Below are positions 54,550 through 63,830 of a DNA stretch of 64,000 nucleotides, piece after piece (positions within the stretch are counted from its first letter, which is position 1; every line of letters starts with the position of its first letter). The position numbers and the translations under genes are program-made. The notes under the pieces are model-generated. The model was given only the letters and a program-made list of their open reading frames with translations, ran no database searches and was not told the DNA's origin. The DNA comes from Erpobdella octoculata (Eukaryota; Annelida; Clitellata; Hirudinida; Erpobdellidae), in contig OZ022239.1 in assembly GCA_963978895.1 (NCBI GenBank), positions 39,281,460 through 39,345,459 on the forward strand. The letters run 5' to 3'.

Positions 54550-55230
54550 GAGAATGAGACTAGAAACTTCAAACGTCATGCAATTACTTAAGCTTTGTTC
54601 TGAATATGACGACGTCTTAGCTGAATGACTGCGTCGATCCAAACCTCTTACCAATCCAGAAATTCAAAATGAGGTGTTATTTCTCATGGCTGATCAATTG
54701 CAGCGTAATCTCTTGGATAAGATAAAATTGTCAAAATATGGCTAATAGGCACACCTTAATTGTTGTTGATACAACTGATGCCACCGGTACGGATCAGTTG
54801 TCTATCTGCATTAAGTTTATAAATGACAACTTAATACCTAAAGAAATCTTCCTGGGGCTCTATCCTGTTCCATTTTCCTCTGCGGCAATGACAGTTGGTC
54901 TTATTAAGGATTGTATACTGCGTTTCAATCTATCTTTGCTGAGATTCCAAGGAAAGTGCGATGATAGAGCCGCTAATATGAAAGAAGCCTTTTCAGGTGT
55001 ACAAGCTCGCTTTCTTGAAAAGGAACCGCGGGCGACTTTCGTTCACTGCAGCAACCACTGAGTGAATTTGGCCACGCAAAAAGGCTGTAAGCAAATTCCT
55101 CCTTTTCGTGGCACTCTACAATATACCCCGCACGAGTGTGCTGTTTTCTTCAAAGAATCCCAAGTGCGAAAAACAATTTTGAGCAGCGTGATGGCAGAAC
55201 TCAATGAGAATGAAGAGATGGCTTGATTCA
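54550..55230 (+). pseudogene. DUF4371/hAT-like transposase N-terminal half, degenerate
   Basis: Reads LLKLCSEYDDVLAE, LRRSKPLTNPEIQNEVLFLM, DQLQRNLLDKIKLSKYG, VDTTDATGTDQLSICIKFIN, then LLRFQGKCDDRAANMKEAFS and RATFVHCSNH. The 'D-TTD-x-x-x-x-x-QLS', 'C-x-G-x-x-x-D-x-x-ANM' and 'VHC-x-x-H' motifs identify the catalytic half of DUF4371/ZMYM-type hAT transposases. Stops after DVLAE and after SNH, and a frame change near 54740, disable it. It may derive from the same family as 52849-53876, but the order (C-terminal half first) shows these are not one intact copy. Confidence 0.75.
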
Positions 55231-55231
55231 A

Positions 55232-55780
55232 CTGAGTAGGTATTAATTAGGTATTATCTCTTTTTCTAGCTTTGAAATCTGCAAACTCGGAAATCACATC
55301 TTCAAAATTAATACATGTTTTTGCCTCGTTCTCGATCGTTAACATTGCAAGATTGTTTAACCTCGTGTAGCTCATTGTTGACCAAAGCTCCTCTTGCACT
55401 AAGCAACAGATATGAAAGTCGTCATAAATAACTTTAGTGCTACAATAAGATTCAGAATGGATTATGTAAAATTCCATTCCACAATGAATTTTAAAAAGTC
55501 TGCAGATACCTAATAAGACACTGTAGCATTGGATCTTCTCAACTTTGGTATCTCTAGAAAAAGTTGTACTTCTGATATCTGATACTTCATCATCAGGCGC
55601 GGTCCCAGGATTTTCTGGTGGGGGATGATAAATTTTTTGTTGATTAGTAGTCTTATATTATATATTTCTTTTTTATAGAGTTTAAAATTATCATCAAGTA
55701 ATGGGTGTGTTGTAAGAAAATTGCGTTTTTGAACATAAGAAATGTGTATAATCCTATTCAATCTCCCTACAAATACAATA
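55232..55780. other. Repeat-derived stretch, no gene
   Basis: Two minus-strand ORFs (55247-55477, 55510-55791) look weakly protein-like (YDDFHICCLVQEELWSTMSY; TTHPLLDDNFKLYKKEIYN) and may be more hAT-related coding, but I cannot confirm it. At 55594-55630, caggcgcggtcccaggattt…tgggggatg resembles a non-autonomous hAT terminus. Confidence 0.35.
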
Positions 55781-55811
55781 CAAAATAACATTTATATCGT
55801 GCCCTTATAAA

Positions 55812-56988
55812 CAGAAATGGGCATTTTAACTACTGTAGTTGCAACTACTGTAGTTGCAACAACTGTAGTTATAACTACAGTTTTAGCAGTTATACAGTAT
55901 TAATAACTACTTTTGTTTTTGGGTAGTTGCCATGTAGTTATAACTACTTTTATGATCTAGTTAAGTAGTTATAACTATTTACGATTATTTAACTACTTTT
56001 AGTTAGGACTGAAGAAAAACTAAACCAGGTATGCAACAGCGCATTAAACCAAGTTATGAAACCAATAGTAATTGCCACCTATGTACGGCAAAGGGAAAGG
56101 ACAACATACCTGGGTCATCTAATTCCGGCTATAATTGGATTGCGATCAAAACTTGAAAGATCAACAGACAAATTGGTAACTCCTCTTGTGGAGGCCTTGA
56201 CCTCTGGCATAAAGAAGCGCTTTCAGTCTATCTTAACAAACGATGAACACTTGATTGCGTCTGTGCTTCTACCACAGTTCAAGTTAAATTTCCTATTGGA
56301 AGGCAAAAGATTGGATGTCAAACGGAAAGTGTTTACATATATTCAAGAACTTGCAGATGAGACTACTGAAAGTCGTGGAAACTGCCGACAAGCAACAGCT
56401 GCAACTGAATTTAGTAGACATGAAGACGAGGATGATTTGTATGAGCTCACCTAGCAAAGAATTGGAAAATTATCTGGCATCTAAAGCATCGAATGTTCAA
56501 TCACTAAAGGATTATCCATCTATACAGAGCGCGTTCATAAAATCATATTCTAGCCTACGCTTCCCAGCAGCTCAGCTGTTGAACTATTATTTAGTATTGC
56601 TGGATCATTCCATTATTACCGCCACAGAGATGCAAAATGACTGACACTTTGTTTGATCGTATGGTATTTTTGAAGAGTCGTTCCAGTTTGAACAAATTTT
56701 CTACTTCTTTGTGATTCAAATTTTATGTATGAATAAAATAACACTTTGTTTTCATTATTAAATATTATTTTATATCAATAAAATGCAAATTTGTTTTGTT
56801 TTTATTTGCATAAGTAAATATACATTTATATACATAAAATGTGTTCTTAAAAAGTAGTTCACTACTTTAGTAGTAGTTAACGAAGTAGTTATAACTACCT
56901 CTCTTCTAAAGTAGTTAACATGTAGTTATAACTACTTTTTTCATGAGGTAGTTATAACTACAATTGAAGTAGTTAGTGCCCATCACTG
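55812..56988 (+). mobile_element. hAT transposon with perfect 8-bp target duplication CTTATAAA
   Basis: CTTATAAA at 55804-55811 is duplicated at 56989-56996. Ends: CAGAAATGGGCA on the left and the inverted partner …TGCCCATCACTG on the right. Both subterminal regions (55830-56000 and 56850-56975) are packed with gtagttataactac palindromic repeats. The element is 1,177 bp, too short for a full hAT transposase, so it is an internally deleted copy. A related unoccupied site is present at about 5406-5450. Confidence 0.93.
56056..56643 (+). pseudogene. hAT transposase C-terminal fragment inside the 55812-56988 element
   Basis: The first frame (56056-56454) reads YLGHLIPAIIGLRSKLERST, LVTPLVEALTSGIKKRFQSI and LLPQFKLNFLLEGKRLD, the region before the dimerisation domain in ZBED/hAT transposases. 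After a stop and frame change, 56452-56640 gives LENYLASKASNVQSLKDYPS and FIKSYSSLRFPAAQLLNYYL, in the place of the dimerisation motif (…N-x-x-LP-x-SA…). The N-terminal BED finger and catalytic residues are absent. Confidence 0.75.
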
Positions 56989-57090
56989 CTTATAAAAAAA
57001 GAATCTTTCGCAAAAGCGCGCAGTTCTTCAGCATGTCCTAATCAAAAAACGTATTAAAAAGATGTCTTTAGCCTAATTTAAACTTGTTTA

Positions 57091-57446
57091 ATGTCTATAG
57101 AGTGACGAACATGCACTCTCCTTCAACCTCAGTAAAAGCAAATGCAATATTCAAAGAGTGTCAAGTTTGAAACGAAAATTTGACAGTTTTGTTGGTCAAG
57201 TTCGACTCAAATGTGTTTTTGTTTGTCGAGAATTCGATAGAACAAGTAGATAAATAAATGACAGTCTTGTTGTTCAGGGTTTGAAATTTGGCTAGAATGT
57301 TTGCATTCTCAATGCTCAGTGGTTCCGATTTTAAGAATGACGTAATCTTGACGAAGTTGCTGCAGCGCATTTTTTTGCTGAAATTTCGAGATTTTTGCAC
57401 AATAGTTAGAGTTTGTGCAGTTGAATTAGTAGAACAAATATTGATT
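57091..57446. other. Repeat flank, no gene
   Basis: AT-rich with no sustained frame; a 79-codon minus-strand ORF (57161-57400) lacks recognisable features. Confidence 0.4.
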
Positions 57447-57704
57447 TATCTATATATATAAAAATGAATGTTTGTATTTATGTATGTTAATGTACTTTAT
57501 GCATTGCTACACCATTCATCCGATCGTAATGAAATTTTCACACAACCTTGAGAGTCAAGGGGAAAGTCAAATAAAAAAAAAAAATTTGAAATTCGTCACA
57601 AAATGAGCGGAGCGGGAACTATATATATGTATGTGCGTATGTATGTGTGTATGTATGTATGTGTATGTGCATGTATGTGTGTCTGTGTGTGTGTTTATGT
57701 ATGT
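57447..57704 (+). repeat. Transposon-associated block ending in a (TATG)n/(GT)n run
   Basis: tctatatatataaaaatgaa tgtttgta at 57450-57477, followed by ccattcatccgatcgtaatg aaattttcac, is a widespread invertebrate repeat signature. A counterpart of its other end lies at 63345-63415 (atttcatcaagatcgctcca gcggtttaga…cacaaacattcatg). It ends in an ATGT/GT microsatellite (57626-57703) into which the foldback element abuts. Confidence 0.55.
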
Positions 57705-58562
57705 ACTAGCGGAGATACCCGGCGTTGCCCGGGTTTTTTAGAGGTTTTTCTAATGTTTGTCTCTTTCTCTCCAGTTTCCTTTCCCACTTGCTTTCCCACT
57801 CCCGTTCGCTTTCCCGTTTTCGGTCGTTTTCCCGCTCCCGGTCGCTTTCCCGCTCCCGGTCGCTTTCCCGCTCCCGGTCGCTTTCCCGCTCCCGGTCGCT
57901 TTACCACTCCCGGTCGCTTTCCCGCTCACGTTTGCTCTCCCATTCCCGCTTGCTTTTCCGTTCCCGCTCGCTGTCCGTTCCGGGTCGCTTTCCCGTTTCT
58001 ATAATAGACAAACTAACCCACAAACATTCATATATATATATATAGTCTTAGCAAATCTATTTTACGTTTTATAGGCTAACAGAAGTTATGAAAGAATGGA
58101 AAAGAAAAAATGAGCGTGAACGGGAGAGCAACCGTGACCGGGAATGGGAGAGCAAGCATGACCGGGAACGGGAGAGCAAGCGTGAGCGGGAACGGGAAAG
58201 CGACCGGGAACGGGAAAGCGACCGGGAACGGGAAAGCGACCGGGAACGGGAAAGCGACCGGGAACGGAAAAGCCACCGGGAACGGGAAAGCGACCGGGAA
58301 CGGGAAAGCGACCGGGAACGGGAAAGCGACCGGGAACGCGGAAAGCGACTGGAATCGGGAGAGCAAGCTTGGAAGGAAACGCGAGCAAGAGAGAAAATCG
58401 ATAACAAAACTTCTGAGCGGGAAAGCGACCGGGAGCTGGAAAACGACCGAGAGCGGTAAAGCGACCGGGAACGCGACGAAAACGGGAAAGTGGAGAAGGA
58501 AACGGGAGCGAGAGGGACAAACATTAGAAAAACCTCTAAAAACCCCGGGCAACCCCGCTAGT
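57705..58562. mobile_element. Foldback palindrome built of 18-bp tandem repeats
   Basis: The outer ends are inverted: ACTAGCGGAGATACCCGGCG and …GGGCAACCCCGCTAGT. Reading inwards both arms contain gacaaacattagaaaaacct or its complement, then tandem copies of an 18-bp unit: cgctttcccgctcccggt in the left arm (about 57784-58000), and its complement accgggaacgggaaagcg in the right arm (about 58110-58345, with divergent units to 58500). The 35-80 bp spacer at 58010-58090 includes cacaaacattcatatatata and gcaaatctattttacgtttt. The long ORFs on both strands (Arg-Ser-Arg-Ser-Leu, Glu-Arg-Glu-Ser-Asp) arise because an 18-bp unit keeps every frame open. No transposase is encoded. Confidence 0.85.
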
Positions 58563-59238
58563 GAATTATAAAATTAAGTACTTTACCACCTTTAAACTTC
58601 ACAAAAAACAGTTGGTTATTTCTTTTTTCGATTAATAAAGGCCTATACCTATATCGAAAAGCTAGTGAAGAAAAAACCCGAAAACAACTGAAAACCGAAT
58701 GAGAATCGCCTCAGCTGGATATCCTCATTTATGAGCTGCTAGTTGGCAGGACATAATCGCCTTCGGTTGGTCAAGCATATCTTACTTAGATATAATATTA
58801 ATTGCGCACTGCTGATGCTCACAGATTTCTTCATATTTTATAATTATCTAGGTTAGATAGTTGGTGTTTGGCGGAGGGTTGTTTGGTAGTACGTTTAACT
58901 TTATTTATTCATTGTAAAAATTGAGCTCTGAGGCTGGCGGGGAGAATGCATCCCCAATGGTGGGACCGCACCTGTTTCCAAGTTACGTAAGTTTAAAAGA
59001 AACCCTGCAAATCTTCACAATAAACACTTAAATATTAAGTCAACTGGTGATGCAGATTTAAAATATATCATTTCTTTCAGCCTCCTGCGTTGGCCAGAGG
59101 ATGGAGGAATTTTTTCCCCATGTCCACTGTTCACTCTTCCACCACGTTGAGGTGCAGGTAGGACTTTGGAAGAGGCAGAGGTGCTTTAAGTTTTTGGGGT
59201 TGAGTTCAAAACATGTCCCCGAAACCCGAAAAGTTGTA
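58563..59238. other. No gene seen
   Basis: AT-rich DNA. The 59101-59301 ORF and its antisense partner have no recognisable motif and run into the minisatellite. Confidence 0.4.
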
Positions 59239-59239
59239 T

Positions 59240-59572
59240 GCATATTAAAAAGTTTAGTTAGATTTAAGTTTAATTTGAATGGGTTTCTAAAGTTTGGTTA
59301 GACTTAAAATAAGTTTAATTTGAAAGGGTTTCTAAAATGTGGTTAGATTTAAGTTTCATTTGAAAGGGTTCCTAAAATTTGGTTAGATTTAAGTTTAATT
59401 TGAATGGGTTCCTAAAGTTTGGTTAGATTTAAGTTAGGGTTTTTTAAGTATGGTTAGATTTAAGTTTAATTTGAAAGGGTTTCTAAAGTTTGGTTAGATT
59501 TAAGTTTAATTTGAAAGGGTTTCTAAAGTTTGGTTAGATTTAAGTTTAATTTGAAAGGGTTTCTAAAACAGT
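59240..59572 (+). repeat. 40-bp minisatellite, about 8 copies
   Basis: Unit approximately ggttagatttaagtttaatt tgaaagggtttctaaagttt. The last three copies are almost identical, earlier ones carry substitutions (ggg vs tgg, cct vs tct), and one is shortened (about 59425-59450). Confidence 0.92.
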
Positions 59573-60093
59573 TGTTTATAAGCACCTCGGCAGCGAAATA
59601 AAACTAAAAATAATTAAAATAATTGTGAAAAAACGGTAATGATGACGACGTGACAATAGTAAAACTAAATTTAAGTTGAATCAATAAAAAAAAATTGTTT
59701 GATGGGAACCCATCTGACTATGTTGTTCTCGTTTGTTCATCTGACCAGCAAGTTCGTCCGAGCTGTTTGTTCATTGGATGAGTTCAAGCCCTGCAGAAAA
59801 AATTTTTCAATATCAGAAATTAGACCAATCAATAACCCGAAAAGATCTGCTTTTTATTGTGATCAAAAGTCAAACCTTAAAAATTTTTCTATCCAGGAAG
59901 TCACTCATTAGATTAACATCACCGGCATTCTTTCAGGCTGAGGACTGGACAAACTTCACTGTTAGATGCTGGTAAAAATAAACTAAACAATCTGCTAAGT
60001 TATTCTTATTCATAAAATAATTTTTGACAAGTTCAAAGTATATTTTTACATTAATAAAACGTTTGCTTTATCATCAAATGTGACCATTTATAT
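59573..60093. other. No gene seen
   Basis: AT-rich; two overlapping 65-70-codon ORFs (59699-59975) without recognisable motifs. Confidence 0.4.
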
Positions 60094-60309
60094 AGCGCTT
60101 TCGTGTTTCATGATGATTCACTACGATGCCCCCGTTCCGCCCTTGACGGTGACTGGCAGCAATTGGTTTTGAGCTTTGGCAATGGCGGCTCATACTCGCC
60201 ATGTGACAGAGTCGTCGCAGAACTATGTGGATTTTTAACGGCAGAAGGTGCAACCAAAACACCTAACACCTCCACGTTCTGGTAACTCTGCCGAAACAAC
60301 GAAAGCGCT
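60094..60309. mobile_element. Short inverted-repeat element (AGCGCTTTCG ends)
   Basis: AGCGCTTTCGTGTTTC at 60094-60109 is mirrored by aaacaacgaaagcgct at 60294-60309. The 216-bp interior is GC-richer than its surroundings and open on both strands (minus: GEYEPPLPKLKTNCCQSPSR). It may be a MITE or an exonised gene fragment. Confidence 0.45.
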
Positions 60310-62284
60310 CAAATGCCCTGCAGAAAACGATTTGACTCGTCAGTTCTGGCGGCATGTAATCTTTCGAGGTGCCTGAGAGTTGAACCAGAGCCTAGTTATT
60401 CAATTAGTTAAAATAACTAGACGTTGAATTGACATTAACTAATAGTTCACTAATCTTTAAAGTAGTTAAAGTCAACCGCTCAACTTTCGACAGCCATCGA
60501 AGCACTCAGAGCACATTAAATCGAAATTTCTTGTGCTCCAGGAATTCACTTACCTAACGCAAACGTTTTATAATCTCAATCAATAATTAAATTAAAAACT
60601 TCAGTAATTAAATCAAAAACGCTGAATTCATGTTGTCTTTCAAGAAATTCTTGCTTCAAGCCTTCAAATCGTCGAAGCGTTGAGCTCGTCTCGTCTCTCA
60701 CAAACATCTTTAAAATTTAATATCAACCGAATTCACGTTCAATAACTTATTAAATAGAATTTATATACAATAAATTGAATTATCTAACTACAAACCGCTT
60801 AATTCATTCTGCTTTTCTTGCTTCAAATCGTCGAAGAGTTGAGCGCGAGAGCCTTCTATTCCTACATGCAGCTTTTCAAATAAAATGACGTGGCATGGCG
60901 GCCTACCGAGTAGACGTTGCGTCGTTAAGTTGCACAAAAGATACTAATGAGTATTTTAAATAAAATATAATTTAATTTAATAAAACATATAGACTAGATT
61001 AGACTAGATGGTCCTTCAAGAACCATTTTCAACTACTTAAAAGTTTTGTGTGAGTGCTTAGCGCTGGTAGGTATAGGCTGGTCAATGTTCGCAGAGGCAA
61101 AGTCAGCAGAAACTGACAAACTGAAAATGCCAAAACAAAAGGATTCTGAGAAAATTGATTTTTAAGCAGTCTGTTCATTGAATTTGACACTTTGAATTTA
61201 ATCGTGCTTTTCAAATTATAAAATACATTTCATTACGATCAGTACATTTCAATTTAATACAATTTAGGTACTAACTAAAAAGTTGTTAAATGTTAATATA
61301 GCGGATTCTAGCCTACAAAACAGGGTCAGGGGTCACCCCTGTGTATATACTATTATAGACTACTAATCTACTCAGTCTGGCAAAAGAATTATTATTCAGT
61401 AATATAATTTTAGCATTTTTATAATGAAAAGTTTCTTGTACAAAATTATAATAAGCCTATTTTCAGCAAAACAACAAAGTGCAACATTTGAAATGCACAG
61501 GCCCATCATATGTAATTGTTTTGATATATTAGCTATAATTTGATATTTTTTAAATTTATGTTGGAGGTAGAAAATAGTGGTTCAAGTCTTCAAGTATCCA
61601 AATATGGGCTCCATTTACACCCAAATGCTACCAAGAAGTGTAGCAGCTGCTCCCCCAGACCCCCTAATCGTGGTTGGCTCGCTTTGCTCATTTCGTCCAC
61701 GTTGTGGGGTTACACACAAAAACTGTGTATTATTAAATATTCCTTAGAATAGCCTATGCTGGTAGGTATAGTAGGAAAAATTTACTTGATCAGATTTCAG
61801 ATCACGTCCATCGGGGTGTTCTAAGATTTCTTTGTTACAAGAAAGGCTTTTCCGGTTTTTCGAAAAACAAAGTAAAATAATTTTTGTACTGCTTGAGATA
61901 TTAAAATAAAATTACAACTTATTACTGTGGTTATCGTCCATGAGATATTGTTGGCAGCTAAAGTTTTTTTTACTATTTTAAAATCATTTTCAAAATAAAG
62001 CAGTGCAAGTAAGTGGCTAATTTCGCCAGCCCTGTTGTGCAAAAGTCTAATTTCAACACTTCGGTATTTCATACAAGCCAGTTAAATTTGATAAAGATAA
62101 TTTCAACTCCTCGATGTTTGCCGAGAGCAAAGTATTTGTCTGGACAACCCAGAACGATGAAGCTAACATCTTCATTCAATAGATTTTGATCTTTTTCGAA
62201 GTTCCATACTGAATCGGTCAAGATATTCCAGCATATCTATTTGATTTTCAGCTGTCATCGTTTTCCTGCCCATTCGTTTTAACG
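60310..62284. other. No gene seen; AT-rich flank
   Basis: A patch at 60385-60475 (agttaaaataactag, actaatagttcactaatctt taaagtagttaa) resembles hAT subterminal repeats but no ends were found. 61318-61345 (cagggtcaggggtcacccctg) is a small palindrome. No coding frame is convincing. Confidence 0.4.
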
Positions 62285-62525
62285 ACGAATTCTTTTTACA
62301 AACTTTTATTTAGGTTACAGTCTCTGTTTGTTTGTTTGTTTGTGTGTGTGTGTGGCTTTCTCTGTACACAAATCTTGCAAGTGAAATTTAACCAGCTTTT
62401 TGACTAGCTAGAAAGCTGAAACTTTCCGCATAGCTTTATATTGGATGACAATACATTTTTCAATTTAAAAAAACCTAATATGAACATCTTTCGTATTTCT
62501 AAATCGAGTGTATTTTTAATCGATG
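62285..62525 (+). repeat. Dispersed repeat A, copy 3
   Basis: Aligns with 54195-54465 (same strand) including ttttacaaacttttatttag, ggctttctctgta, gctttatattggatgacaat and cgtatttctaaatcgagtgt; differs mainly in a (GTTT)n expansion. Confidence 0.8.
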
Positions 62526-62674
62526 TTTGTGTTTGTTGCACTAATTTGATCAACTACTGACTGCTGTTTGTTGCACTAATTTGATCAACTGCTAACATAC
62601 ATACAAACCGACATTGGAAATTATATATGTAGATATCGTATTTCTCCATTTTTTTGCTGCAAGTCCTATTTAAT

Positions 62675-62941
62675 ACTAGTGGGGTTACCAGGCGTCGCTC
62701 AGAGTTTTCAGAGGTTTGTTTGTCGTTTTCTCTCTTGCTCCCGTTTCCTTCCCCGCTTGCTCTCCCGCTTCCGGTCGCTTTCTCGGTCCTGGTCGCTTTC
62801 CAGTTCCAGGTCGCTTTCCCGTTCCAGGTCGCTTTCTCGTTTCCGCTCACGCTTGCGTCCCGTTCCCGCACCCGCTCATTTTTTCTTTTCCACTCTTTCC
62901 TAGCTTCTTTTAGTCCATAAAACGTAAAATAGATTTGCTAA
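62675..62941 (+). mobile_element. Single-arm relative of the foldback element
   Basis: Begins ACTAGTGGGGTTACCAGGCG, passes through gttttcagaggtttgtttgt cg and degenerate 18-bp units (cgctttctcggtcctggt, cgctttccagttccaggt), and ends at ataaaacgtaaaatagattt gctaa. That last block is the inner boundary of the right arm at 58046-58077, in reverse complement. So this copy corresponds to one arm plus the spacer edge, not a palindrome. Confidence 0.78.
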
Positions 62942-62984
62942 AAGCTGCTTGAAGCCTTCAAACGTTGTTCCCCATTGAGATTCC

Positions 62985-63196
62985 ATTGAGATTTAGCATA
63001 CGCCTTATCAAGACAAGTCTTGCTCAAGGCGAGAGGGTACTTGCAAAGGCAGCCATTTATAGGCGCCTACCCCTTTAGCAAAGGCGAGTGAACTCCTTGC
63101 TTAAGGGAGTTACGTTGGTGGCTCCGGCGAGGTTTGAACTGCCGACCTAACGATCGACAGGCGAACGCTCTACTGCTCTGCCACCAGCGCCTCGCA
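62985..63196 (-). mobile_element. tRNA-derived SINE, minus strand
   Basis: Reverse complement starts GGCGCTGGTGGCAGAGCAGT AGAGCG (A box) and continues to GGCAGTTCAAACCTCGCCGG (B box region, GGTTCRANNCC-like). A body follows with gtaggcgcctataaatggct gcc and cttgagcaagacttg. The body block is shared with 18540-18660. The tRNA-like part would not form a perfect cloverleaf and carries a long tail, so it is a SINE rather than a tRNA gene. Confidence 0.75.
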
Positions 63197-63339
63197 ACTG
63201 AAGTTGAATTTTATTACGCTGTTACTTTTGATGGTCGTACATAGTTACTTTTGGCCTGGAAAGTTTTTTGCCCCCCCCCCATAAGCCGGGGGATCGGAAT
63301 AGGGCGTCAAGTATGAGAACTACCTCTTTGCCAAATCAA

Positions 63340-63420
63340 ATTTCATCAAGATCGCTCCAGCGGTTTAGATTTCTATAAAAAATAAACAGACTCACAAACA
63401 TTCATGTTTGTATATATAAA
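63340..63420 (+). repeat. Terminal block of the 'cacaaacattcat' repeat family
   Basis: aaatttcatcaagatcgctc cagcggtttagatttctata … cagactcacaaacattcatg tttgtatatataaa. This mirrors the block at 57447-57540 and the spacer at 58011-58045, and is a common invertebrate transposon end. Confidence 0.55.
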
Positions 63421-63694
63421 TAAAGACAAAGTGCCACATTATTATAGCTAACTGATCAATACTCAAACCTTTACTTTGCAATGCAATTTGAGTGCAATGT
63501 ATTTTTCTTAGTATACATCATTTCAAGAAAAAAGGTAACAAAGAAAAGTTAAATTACATACCTCTGGCGTCTACATTTTCTTGTTTATTACAAAATTCCT
63601 AAATTGCAGCCACAGCCTTATCAAAATAAGCACCCCAACCTAGACATGTATATTGGTTTTTTAGAATTTTAGCAGTTATTTCATTTTACTTAAC

Positions 63695-63830
63695 TTGACT
63701 TCTCTGTCTGTCTGTCGTCAAATTTTGCAATCAATTTTAAACTAACTTCCCCATGAGTTAGAGACTTAAAAATTTAAACATATATCCAAACTGTTTAACA
63801 ATGGATTCTATCAAATTTTTGGGTCAAAAT
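63695..63830 (-). repeat. Dispersed repeat B, copy 2
   Basis: Reverse complement aligns to 52375-52490 and contains about 25 bp missing there. Near the window end, 63975-64000 (gccgggtgtcacccccaaaa cgggtg) looks like another repeat terminus, possibly related to 1995-2020. Confidence 0.65.

Larger units (their letters stand above)
55785..57090 (-). repeat. LINE 3' end (CR1-like), split by the hAT at 55812
   Basis: Flanks of the hAT, 55785-55811 (catttatatcgtgccctta) and 56997-57090 (aagaatctttcgcaaaagcg cgcag…), align as one continuous sequence with 5395-5500 (aatttataacgcgccctta|taaaaaacaagtctttcgca…). This repeat is the 3' tail of the LINE fragment at 5400-5757. Confidence 0.7.

Noticed and set aside
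57603..58571. Six overlapping 105-158-codon ORFs rich in Arg-Ser/Glu-Arg repeats that resemble SR or RE splicing-factor domains
   Set aside because: They occur on both strands and in several frames of an 18-bp tandem repeat inside a palindrome; openness follows from repeat length, not selection.
62554..62920. Short ORFs with RSRSLSR-type repeats on both strands
   Set aside because: Same repeat family as the foldback element; no evidence of a gene.
63123..63196. A functional tRNA gene on the minus strand
   Set aside because: A and B boxes are recognisable, but the stem pairing looks imperfect by eye and a SINE body follows; tRNAscan would decide.
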